Origin: Strobilurus pachycystidiatus
Lineage: Eukaryota > Basidiomycota > Agaricomycetes > Agaricales > Physalacriaceae
Direction of reading: 5' to 3'
DNA length: 64,000 nt
Assembly: GCA_019915135.1 (NCBI GenBank)
Contig: JAHLMK010000004.1
Span: 2,480,001 to 2,544,000, forward strand
This document shows positions 52,008 through 61,400 of this stretch, one piece after another (positions within the stretch are counted from its first letter, which is position 1; the number at the start of each line of letters is the position of its first letter). The notes under the pieces are model-generated. The model did no database searches. It was not told the origin of the DNA and saw only the letters and a list, made by a program, of their open reading frames with translations. The translations under genes were made by a program, and so were the position numbers.

Positions 52008-54089
52008 ATGCTCGAGTGTCTGCAATCCCTCGACTTCGAGGACCCCCCTGCAAGTCTTTGTGACTCTTGGGATGCTGTTGTTGAGGAGTTGGCAGAGATA
52101 ATGGGGCAGGCGTTGTTGGTCATTGGCAGACACGTCCCTAGCATACAAGTCGTTGACGGGACACGCTCTTTGTTCTTGCCGCAAGCAGTGGCATTCTTGG
52201 AGACTGTGGGCGCTCTGCTGTCGATCACATTACAATGTCCCCCGTTCCTTGCGGCTGGGGCGACGTTCGAGTCATTCTTGGGTGGTCTTGTCACTCTGCA
52301 CAACCTGGTGTACTTTGACGGACAGGCCAATGACGAGATCATTGCAACAATGGCTGAGTCGCTGGACAGATTGGTAGGGTTTTAAAGTTGAGTTGCAACA
52401 ACCGGGTTGTTTGAACAACCCAACCCAACTCAGGTTGAGGTTGTTGAAAATTTAACTAAATTCAACAATTTCAACTTGGGTTGGGTTGTAGATTTTTATT
52501 GAAGGTGTAACTTTCAACAACTTATGTCATTTTGATACTCATATAATATGTATTTAAGGTGATATGAGACTGTTAAGTTTTAAGTACAGTTGTAAGTCAT
52601 TAAAAAGTAACATTTTAGATAAAAAAGTTATGTATTTGAGTCAAAAAGAGACATAAACAAGTGAAGTTGAGGTTGCAACCGGTTTTTGAGGGTTTTTTGA
52701 GGGTTTTTTGAGGTTGTGAAGAGTTGAAAACAACCAGGTTGAGGTTGAGGTTATTGGAAAATCAGGAGTTTTAACAACCGGTTGGGTTGAGGTTGTTCAC
52801 AAAAGAAGTCAAAAAACTCAACCCAACTCAACTTTAAAACCTTATAGATTGGTAAGGAAGGGTGGATTTGGCGTCAACCAGACGATGCTTGTCATGTCGA
52901 CGTTGCTGACAGACCAGATTGCTTTGGTGATGTCGAGCGTATACACGTCTCTTGACAGCTTGGCCATCAATGTCTGGTTTTGGCATAGTTTTCGCTTTGC
53001 GCAGATGATCATGCACGCGTATCATACTCTGGGAAGGAAGCTGCTCAGTTGCATGTCGAGGGGTTGGCCGCAAGTGATGCTCTACATGGAACACACCTAC
53101 GCTCTAGAACCCACAGATGCGGAGCTGGTGATTCACAAGGGTACGCGTGGCGCATGTCTGAATGTCCTGTTCTACCTGATGAAGGACGATTGGGCTGTCT
53201 TCCTGAACGCGTTGAACCATGGTTTGTGCCCGTCCCTGTGGACTATTGTTCGAGAGGGGGACGATGCGGCTGGCTTAGCTGGCTTCATACTGAGTATCAT
53301 GCGGAGTCAAAGTATCCACGTCGACGTGATCGTGATGTTGTACCACTGGATGATGGAGGCAGAGAACGTGCCCCAGCTGTTCTACAAGGGGTCCACGGTC
53401 TCGTTGATCCGAGAGAGTTGGAACGCCACTTACGAGGTCGTCAAGGAGCGGCACCACTTTTTCAAGAACGGAATGTACGTGAGTTGTAGTAATTCCCAGG
53501 TACGAATCGAACCGCCTCTCAACAATGTACCATACTTAATAGGTTCCCACAGCGACTTCACTCCGATCAGGATTGTCTCGTCATAAGACCGTGCACTGGC
53601 TGTTACTGTGCTTGTTAGTGTTTGGAGACATGTCAGAGAGAACATTGGAAAGCCGGTCACCGCAGCGAGTGTCGGCGTGAAGGTGAGGAGTTCACTCAGT
53701 TAGTATCCTGCATCTAACAATCGGAAATAGAGTATCCCGCTTCAAACTATATAGCTTCTTGGGGGATGCTTCGAGTCTTTGTCGAGCAGAACAAGATTCT
53801 GGGCATGATCACGTCAATATGCCGAGGGAAAGTGCTCGATACTAGCGAGCCAGGGTCGTCGCGTCTATGTCTGACTGGCACAAGGGATGGATGTGTCATC
53901 TCTAAGCACTTTAGCATCAGGCTGGATCTCATGTCGACAGAGCCCAGGTGGAACTTGCGAGCTAGTCGCAATCCTGCATTGAGCAACGGAGAGCAACACG
54001 AGCTAGTCATTGTGTATAACGACAATGGCAACCGTTGTTTGATATACCGACCTATAAATATGTTTGCATCTGGTGTATTTGTATGGTAG
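52008..54089 (+). pseudogene. MYND-type zinc-finger protein, disrupted by a MITE and a stop
   Basis: Starts MLECLQSLDFEDPPASLCDS at 52008 (no better upstream start seen). It is open to the MITE at 52375 (ANDEIIATMAESLDRL) and resumes at 52853 in the register expected after precise excision (VRKGGFGVNQTML). The second part has helical repeats (SLAINVWFWHSFRFAQMIMH, CLNVLFYLMKDDWAVFLNAL, VIVMLYHWMMEAENVPQLFY) to a GTACGT donor near 53473. A MYND finger follows at about 53588-53680: CTGCYCAC, stop, CLETCQREHWKAGHRSEC. The TAG falls at the position where MYND proteins usually have Tyr before Cys. A last exon 53766-54089 closes the protein (RAEQ-like region, RDGCVISKHFSIRLDL). MYND fingers mediate protein-protein contacts. 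Confidence 0.62.
52375..52844. mobile_element. Word-array MITE, TIR group A, 470 bp, GGTTGAGGTTG words
   Basis: Left end TAGGGTTTTAAAGTTGAG; right end CAACTTTAAAACCTTA (one C-to-T change from the group terminus). It is an inverted near-identical copy of 46984-47452. Target duplication CAGATTGG (52367-52374) and TAGATTGG (52845-52852), one transition apart. It sits in a coding exon of the MYND gene, and removal with one octamer restores the frame. Confidence 0.87.
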
Positions 54090-54441
54090 ATAAAAACAAG
54101 CTTTTTCTTGCGATACCATGGACGAGTGCTAATTATGCCGCACAAATGAGAACATGACGTTCTGTACTTTTTTTGTTTTGTTTTTATTTGTTTGTGTCGA
54201 TTAAGCTTCTCATAGGATTCTGGACATGGTTTGTGAGACAGTCATCCATAAATTTTTTCGTACTTTTTGAACAATTTGAACCGCGCCGGGTCGATTAAAA
54301 GCTTATACTATTATGGCAGCGACGATCAGTTACCATCAAATCCCGCGTCATAATGTGAAGCACATCTTTGAGATCTTTCGGTAAGAGCCTTGTATGGTGG
54401 CGTGTAGTCATGGCTTTGAAAATGCCGAGCATAAGGCTTCC
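54090..54441. other. Intergenic 3' of the MYND gene
   Basis: T-rich spacer, no gene seen. The boundary at 54442 is the outer edge of the gypsy LTR. Confidence 0.3.
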
Positions 54442-55255
54442 TGTTAAGACCGTGCCCCAGACCAAGTCAATCGGATGTCCGAAACCGGATTTCTCGGTAA
54501 GCACAGCACAAGCGGTGCTCCGAGCCTGTGAAAGAATAAGCGTAGAAGTGTTTAAAAGAAAGAAAAGGTAAAAGGTTTACCTATTCTGTATTGGCACGTG
54601 TTTCCACACCTGCAACCCTATGGATCCCCGTCAAGCGGTAGTCCGGCTATCCCTCGGTTGTGGTGAGAGTTGCAGGGGGCCCGGTCTTGAGGATTGTCGG
54701 TGGTCCGGAACCAGGGCTGCCTGCGTTCAGCAGGTTGGTCCCTTGAGTCGAGCCTTGAATCCGGGGGTCCGCCAAAGAAGAGCAAACCCGGAGGAAAGAG
54801 ACAAGAGATGAGCTCGGAGGTCCGTAAGGACAACGCGAGTTGGAGAATGTAAGTCTTGGCCAACGAGCGGAGATCCGCAAGTTGAGTTCAGACAAGAAGA
54901 AGAGATGAAGACTAGACTGGAGCGTCTAAGTTGATATTCGAACTGAGGAAACATAGGTAAAGTACAAGCGCTTAAATACTGGGCTGAGTAGGTAGATGCA
55001 TAAGGAGATAAGTAAGATCACAAGCGGAGGTCCACATGTATTGGGCAAAGGGCAGCATGGTCTGGGTCAAGGGTATGGCAAGTTTGGCGGTAGAGATGCT
55101 GAGTAAAGGATCACGTGCGGAGGCCCGAGCGGCCCGGCTGGACTTGGCAAGACTTGGCGAGGATGGATGATTAATGGGGTCACGAGGAGACGCGTGACTG
55201 GCTGAGTAAGTCGGAAATCCGGTCCGATCCTGTGTCATGACGCATGGATATGACA
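54442..55255 (-). repeat. Gypsy 3' LTR, 814 bp
   Basis: Same length and sequence family as the solo LTR at 27371-28184, with termini TGTTAAGAC...GATATGACA. On the minus strand it is preceded directly by a polypurine tract, which makes it the 3' LTR of the minus-strand gypsy whose integrase is at 56733-57913. There is no matching target duplication next to it, as expected when the other end of the element is missing. Confidence 0.88.
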
Positions 55256-55267
55256 GTATCCCCCCTT
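55256..55267 (-). other. Polypurine tract for plus-strand DNA priming
   Basis: On the minus strand AAGGGGGGATAC lies immediately before the LTR's TGTCATATCC. This is the expected primer for second-strand synthesis in LTR retrotransposons. Confidence 0.75.
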
Positions 55268-55529
55268 CAAGGTTCTGGCCTCCAGAACCCTAAGGTCAAC
55301 CACCGGGGCCAAAATCCCTCACCGTGCAGGTCCGCATGAGTCACCGTTCGGGTCCGCATGAGTCACCGGAACAAATCGGAAAGCCTATTTGCTGACGAAT
55401 CTGCGGATGTCCCCTCAAGATCGGGGAAAACCGGCTGCGCAGAAGCGCAGGTCCACAAATCCTGATGACAGAGTAGCGGATGCTCGCGAGTATAAAGGCA
55501 GAGACTCAACTCTGAGAAAAATTCAAAAA

Positions 55530-56580
55530 ATGGCGCCCCATATGATCCCCGACTCCACTGCCTGGGTTGAGATTGACGGCATCTCGTACTTCGCCCCCTC
55601 GGACCACCCCGAACTCCGCAACGTCGTGCTCCAGTACCTGGCGGAGGACCCGCAACGCGGACCGCCGCCCCAAATGCCCGACGCCATATTCGATCCCGGG
55701 GCTCCGCCCATTCGGCCCGCCACACCCAACGTCGGACTCCCGCCCGAGCCTGCGCAAGCAGCAGAAGACGCCGACAAGAAAGCGCGGAGGGCCGCGGAGC
55801 GTGCCCGACTTGATTGGGAGGAGGAATGCGAGACGCTGCGGGAGGCCGCGGACGAACAGAGGTCTGCGGAGTTAGCAGAATTCGAGAGGATGGCGGAGGA
55901 CCACCCGCGGAGGGCCCTGGAGTTCTCCAAATACCAGGACGACCTCGCCGCTTTCTGGGAGGAACACGAGGAGTGGTGGTCGATCCTCCGCTCGTGGGAC
56001 ACAGCGAGGAGCGAGGTGGGGAGGGAGAAAGCGGGGAGTCCGTCGACGCGGAGGAGGGCGAGAGTGGAGGACAGCGACGAGGAGGAGCGGGGGCCCGCCA
56101 AAAAGAAGGCCAAGGGGAAGGGCAAGGCGAAGGCGGTGGAGGCCCGCACCGGGTCCACGCATCGGTTTGGAGATCACCGTGAGTGTTTTATTTTATCTTG
56201 ACATGGCGATGGCTCACCGGGGATCCGCAGGATGCAAATTATGCATTAGCCACGACAAGGAGCCCTGCGTCTGGGGTGGGCCTCCGGCCAAATCGTGCGA
56301 CGAATGCATCAAGACGAAACGGGCGTGTGGACTCCCGCCCCGCCACATGGACGTCCACGAGCTGGACTCTCGTGAAGCCTCCCGTATGAGGCGAATCAGC
56401 AAGATGGTGTCCGAGGTGGCGAAGGATATGGGCACGGAGCTCCGCACCGTATTCGCGGAGGAGATTGCGAAGGCAAGGGCGCGGGAAGAAGGCTCGAGTG
56501 GAGGTCCATCTGGGAAAGAGGAGGGAGATGAAGAGGAAGAGGAGCAAGAGGAGGATGAAGAGGAAGCAGAGGGGGAGTAG
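55530..56580 (+). CDS. Antisense accessory gene of the gypsy element: Zn-cluster, coiled, acidic protein
   Basis: Encoded opposite to pol, between the chromodomain stop and the 3' LTR. The first exon (55530-56178) starts MAPHMIPDSTAWVEIDGISY, a start chosen because an earlier in-frame ATG (55389) lacks coding character. It has a Pro-rich linker, a long charged coiled region (KKARRAAERARLDWEEECET and on) and a KKKAKGKGKAKA nuclear-localisation-like block. A GTGAGT...CCGCAG intron (56179-56230) joins exon 2, which opens with CKLC, then C after seven residues, then CDEC and RAC: spacing C-x2-C-x7-C-x9-C-x2-C-x6-C, close to a fungal Zn2Cys6 cluster. A strongly acidic tail ends at 56578-56580. About 334 residues, no stops. 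Its role is unknown; regulation of the element or chromatin tethering is plausible. Confidence 0.72.
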
Positions 56581-56732
56581 ATAGAAAAATGATATGTTTT
56601 TCTTTTTCTTGATTTTTCTTGGTGTGAAAGCGAGATGGAAATCTAAGTGGACCGCCGAATCGGCGGAACACCGCAAAACAGAGTGAGGCAAGGAAAACTG
56701 AGATAGTAAGAAAATTCCCTTGGAAGGGCTTA
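56581..56732. other. Spacer between convergent genes
   Basis: Separates the stops of the antisense gene (56580) and of pol (56733). Possible shared 3' untranslated or terminator sequence; an AATGATATG-type signal follows the antisense stop. Confidence 0.3.
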
Positions 56733-57913
56733 CTACGCGGTAGTAGCCTGGGGTTTTGGTTTCTTGGGGTAACGCGAGTGGAAGTCCGCAACCAGCTCGT
56801 CCGCAGCAATATCGTCAGCGCCGACCCAAGAGAACTCCTCATCCGTGCCCTCGTAACCGGACCACCGCACATAGTAGCGAAGGGGGGTCCGATATCTCCT
56901 ATCCAGCTTGGCGTCTAGTATTTCAGAGACTTCATAGTGAATTTCTCCTTCAACTTCGACGGGAGGAGGTGGGGACTCCGAACGATTGGGAATGGTGTTC
57001 TCTTCGAAGGGTTCCAGTTGGGATACGTGGAACACCGGATGAACAAGACGAAGGTAGTCGGGTAGCCGCAATGTGAAGGCGTTAGAACTGGGTTGAGCAA
57101 TGATTGGGAACGGACCAAGGTGGGTTTCCGAGAATTTTTGGGTTGGCCGAGTAGTGTTGATGTACTTGGCCAGGAGGTAGACACGATCACCAATGCGGAA
57201 GTCCGGAGCGGCTATCCGTTTCTTGTCAGCTTGTAACTTGTAACGGGATTGAGCGAGGGAAATCTCATCTCTAAGCATCGCATGCAACTCGTCCAAGTTC
57301 ACCACAAAATCGCGTGCTCGTGCGGAGGCCAGATCCCGTTCCGGATACACCGTAATGGAAGGGTGGTACCCTTTGTTGGCAAAGAACGGGGAGATACCAG
57401 TGGACGCATTGGGAGCGTTGTTGTACGCAAACTCTGCAAGAGCCAAGAGTTGATCCCAGTTGTCCTGCTGGTAAGAACAGTAAATGCGAAGGTACTGTTC
57501 CAAGGTCTGGTTGGCGCGTTCGGTTTGGCCATCCGCCTCAGGATGGTGCCCCGAAGTGAAGTGGAGCTCCATATTGAGAGCCTGAGCGAGAGCGCGGGTG
57601 AAATGAGCAACGAATTCGGAGCCCCGGTCAGAAGTGACATGCGATGGGACTCCGTGCTTGGAAAAGACATGGATGACAAAGAGATGAGCTAGCTGCTCCG
57701 AAGTGATGGTGTCATGAGTGGGAATGAAGATAGCCTGCTTGGAGGCCCGATCGATGATGACCAGAATCGCGGTGAACCCGTTTGAAGAAGGAAGTTCTTC
57801 AATAAAGTCCAGAGAGATGGAGTCCCAAGGGCGCAGGGGTACAGGCAATGGTTTGAGTAAACCATAAGGACGATGGCGCGTGGGTTTGTTCCTGCCACAA
57901 ACAGTACAAGACT
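56733..57913 (-). pseudogene. Chromodomain Ty3/gypsy pol, integrase and chromodomain, 5' truncated
   Basis: One uninterrupted minus frame of more than 370 codons. At its start is the integrase zinc-binding end (CTVCGRNKPTRHRPYG, about 57905-57858). The catalytic core follows: Asp in SISLDFIEELP, Asp in VTSDRGSEF, and Glu in HPEADGQTERANQ, 35 residues after the second Asp (D-35-E). Then come GDRVYLLAKYINTTRP, HLGPFPIIAQPSSNAFTL, VFHVSQLEP and a chromodomain (YEVSEILDAKL, YYVRWSGYEG, FSWVGADDI) ending at 56733. Integrase inserts the cDNA and the chromodomain guides it to chromatin. The element is cut at 57913/57914 where another gypsy LTR begins; RT and RNase H are absent. No stop in the remaining part suggests a fairly young copy. 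Confidence 0.92.
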
Positions 57914-58355
57914 TGTGTTATGGATCTCTAGCCTTCATCTTCGTTATCTTATCTGCGCAGAATTACCCTATTTAAAAATCCATTAGCTTCCTCGTTTAAC
58001 CCTCACCTATTTAGTTCGCGTTTCACTCGGACAGCCCCAAGGCTATGCCGGACAGCTTTTCGCAGTAGTTGCGCAGTAGTACACTGCCTTGAAGTACAGT
58101 ATTTAATCAGTAGCAAATCCTTCTGTGAAGGACACCTTTTACTGCCCACAACTAAACACATACCGATATATCTGTTTTACTTACTCTGTTTCAATCTCAT
58201 TTCATTCTCAACTCATATTCATTTCGTGTGACTTCGAACTAACTAGTCATACGTTCTCGGCACACTACACTACCGACCTTCGCTTCGAACCGCGATCGAA
58301 CCCTCGACCTTCGGATACTCCACTGACATTCGCAGATTATCCGACATTCACAACA
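57914..58355 (+). repeat. 5' LTR of the right-hand gypsy, 442 bp
   Basis: Starts TGTTATGGATCTC inside the integrase zinc region of the older element and ends ATTCACAACA, giving TGTT...AACA ends. A primer-binding-like TTGGTGGACACA follows directly, then the gag-pol start 78 bp later. The 3' LTR lies beyond the window, so LTR identity and the target duplication cannot be read. Confidence 0.8.
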
Positions 58356-58373
58356 TTGGTGGACACATTCAAC
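58356..58373 (+). other. Candidate primer-binding site
   Basis: TTGGTGGACACATTCAAC immediately follows the LTR. The TGG start fits pairing with the CCA end of a tRNA; which tRNA cannot be decided here. Confidence 0.6.
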
Positions 58374-58433
58374 TTCATCGCTACGTCCGAAGCTATCCCG
58401 GGGAAGTAATCTACAGATAGTAATCAACTCATC

Positions 58434-61400
58434 ATGGCGGAAACATATCCGCCTTTACCCAGTTCTGAAGCAGGATCGCGAGGGCAGAGCCACTCGCCGC
58501 GTTTAACAGAACAGCAAGGCTCCACCCAGACGGGCTCTCAAAGCCATACTACGGCGCCACTAGATGACAGTCATGTCACCATGGACCGTCGAGGTCGCAG
58601 GACGACACGCGGTCCAGAGACCCAGCCACGCGATGACTTTGAGCACCTGCGATTGGGCAATCTCAATCAAGGGTACGGGATCGACGAGAAGCTGATCGGA
58701 GGCTTCGTCGATCATATAGACGAGTGGCCCGACGCCACGGCCCGAGAAGTTCAATTAAAAGGTTTGATGCATTTCCAGCCAAAGGCACATATCGTGCTAG
58801 CGGTAGGAGAAATGTACCGTGACAACCCAGAAGTCAGGGAGGCTACCTTACAGAAGTGGTTAAGCCGACGAGTAGATGCCTTAGAATTGATGGCTGAATC
58901 GAGTCTTCTGTTTGATGGTTTACCTACAGCGCCGGTTCTGAGTGCATATCAAGTAAACCAAGAGTATCTCCGTGAATTACGAGCACTAAGAGACTTGATA
59001 CACGCACCATGGGCCCTGCGTCCAGCTAACGGTGACATCGAGGGATACCATCTTGATGAGGATAAGTATATTCACTATATACAGATGCTTCAGGCTCGAC
59101 TGCGCATTGCAGTATCTTCTCTCGTTACATTCGGTAAGAGAAAACTCAGACTGCCTCGATGGGGACCGGAAAACGACATTGATTTATGGCTCCCCGCTCA
59201 CGATTACGAAGTCTATGTGATCGCGTTCATCGCGCAGAGTGAGCAATTCTTATTTACGCTAAACAAGTACCACGATTGGGCTTCTGGAGCTCCTCAAAGC
59301 GGGAAAATCGATCAGGAAACTGAGATACTGCAGTCCAGAGTTGCGCAATATCAGTCGACAATTTCTCAATCACCGGTGGATGGTCCGCGCAGAGGGAATA
59401 CCCCAGATATGTCAATCTCTCAGGGTTTACAGTCCCGACGACAGGTTGTGGAACCAGTTCCGTCCAGAAATGGGACGAACATTCCCTATATTGACTCCTT
59501 CGGGTATCGTGGAGAAGCCCCAGCCGGTCCCAGTGTGCACTTTGCAGGAGAATCTATCTCAGGAGTATTCAACCCGCGCACACGAGGAGGAAACATGGCG
59601 GGTGCTGGGCCGTTCGAAGACAGTAATACGCAGGGCTACGCGCCCAGACCAGGTAACTCGAGCCAAGCTCAGTCCCGTGCGCAGACGCAGAGCAGCCGGA
59701 TGTCTTATTCAGGAAATGATGATAACTACAATCACAATCAGACATTGCCCTATGCCCAGTCCACGCCTCTCAACACGTCTCAAACGATGCAACCACGCGC
59801 ACAAGTCTCTTATCCGCCAACAGCGTATGCATTGGAAGCAGACATGAATGATGGAACGGATCCCAGTACGCGTCGATTCACAGAAGCATCTGCCTCTCGC
59901 AACGATCAGAACAGATCAGATGCAGGGCAAAGATCTTACCCCGCAAACAACTCTGATCCATCGGGCAGTAAAGGACCTGGTGGAGGTGGAAACGGACCGC
60001 CTCATCGACCATCAGACGGATCTGGATGGCCATCACGGCATCCCGGAGGCGGACCTCCTGGTGGAGGTGGCGGTGGAAACCATGGAGGCCCTGGCGGAGG
60101 TGGCGGAGGAAATCCAGGCGGAAATCCAGGTGGAAATCCAGGCGGGAACCCGGGAGGAAATCCTGGAAGCGGTCCTGGAAATGGAACTCCTGATAATCGG
60201 TCTGGAGAACCGCACTTTGATATGAAGCTCAAGATGAGTGATGTAGAATCTTGGGACGGTAACACTGACCTTATAATACATTGGCTACGGAAAATGGACG
60301 ACATTGCAGACATGAGCGATCGAACTAAGATTCAGCTTGCTAAAATCGTGCCTCGAAGATTGACAGGTGCGGCGGGAAGCTGGTATTGGTCCATGGCACA
60401 TGATCATCGTAAGTCAGTGGAAGCAGATTGGAAGACACTGCGGCGCGAGATCACAGGCTATTTCCTCACCAAAAAGTGGTGGGAACGCTTGCGAAAACGC
60501 GCTAGTGATACCAGATTCCGTGATACGGGGCATGCACGCGAAACGCCGAGCCAGTACTTTATTCGGAAAACAGACCTTCTCACAATGGCATACAACTTTG
60601 ATGACTCTGAAATGATTTCGGAAGTTATGAGCGGCGCTCCAAGCCAATGGAATATGATTTTAACCACTCACTTGTATGTTAAACTCGTGGATCTTCAACG
60701 CGCCATACACTTCCACGAGGAAGCATTAATCGAATGCCTACCACAGCGTCATCATTATGAGGAACAGATCAAGGAAACGGAACGCACCGTACGCGTACAC
60801 CTGGTAGGAGCGTCGACAAAGCTCCCGCCACCAGCGTTTCCCAAGGATGATTCGAACATTACGACTAAGGGTCTGACTCCAAAGGCGAAAGGTGCCCGGC
60901 CATGCCGACATTGCGGCAGTGCTCTACATTGGGATCGTGAGTGCAGATACGCGAAGAAGGCATTTCGAACAGCACGTACTCGTCTAGCGCAGACTGACGG
61001 AGATCTACAAGAAGCACTGGACGAATATGACGACCTTTACTGCGAGGTCCTTGACGAGTTGGAAACTGTTAGTATTGAGTCCGAATCCGACATCGAGGAG
61101 GATTTTGAGAATGCCTCGCGGTCAAACAACGAATCACGCAAGAGTGAGTCCGTTGAACGAGTTCCGGGGGGCAATACACTAGACATACAGGATCAGCAAT
61201 CAAGGGAATCAACAGGAAATCCTTCAACAAACTCACAAGCTTGTGCACAACCGGTACGAACAGTACGTGCGTGTACGGCCTTCTATCAGAAGTCTGCACT
61301 CAACCGTCGCTCACGAAGGCGGCTAGCAAAGGAGATCAATCGCGTAAGCTATCTAGTTAAGACGAATACACATTCTGACCGACCACTTGTGGAGTTGCGC

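Noticed and set aside
59341..60313. Frames in other registers over gag, including a Pro/Gly-rich antisense frame
   Set aside because: The main gag-pol frame is continuous through this region and explains the Gly/Pro repeats.
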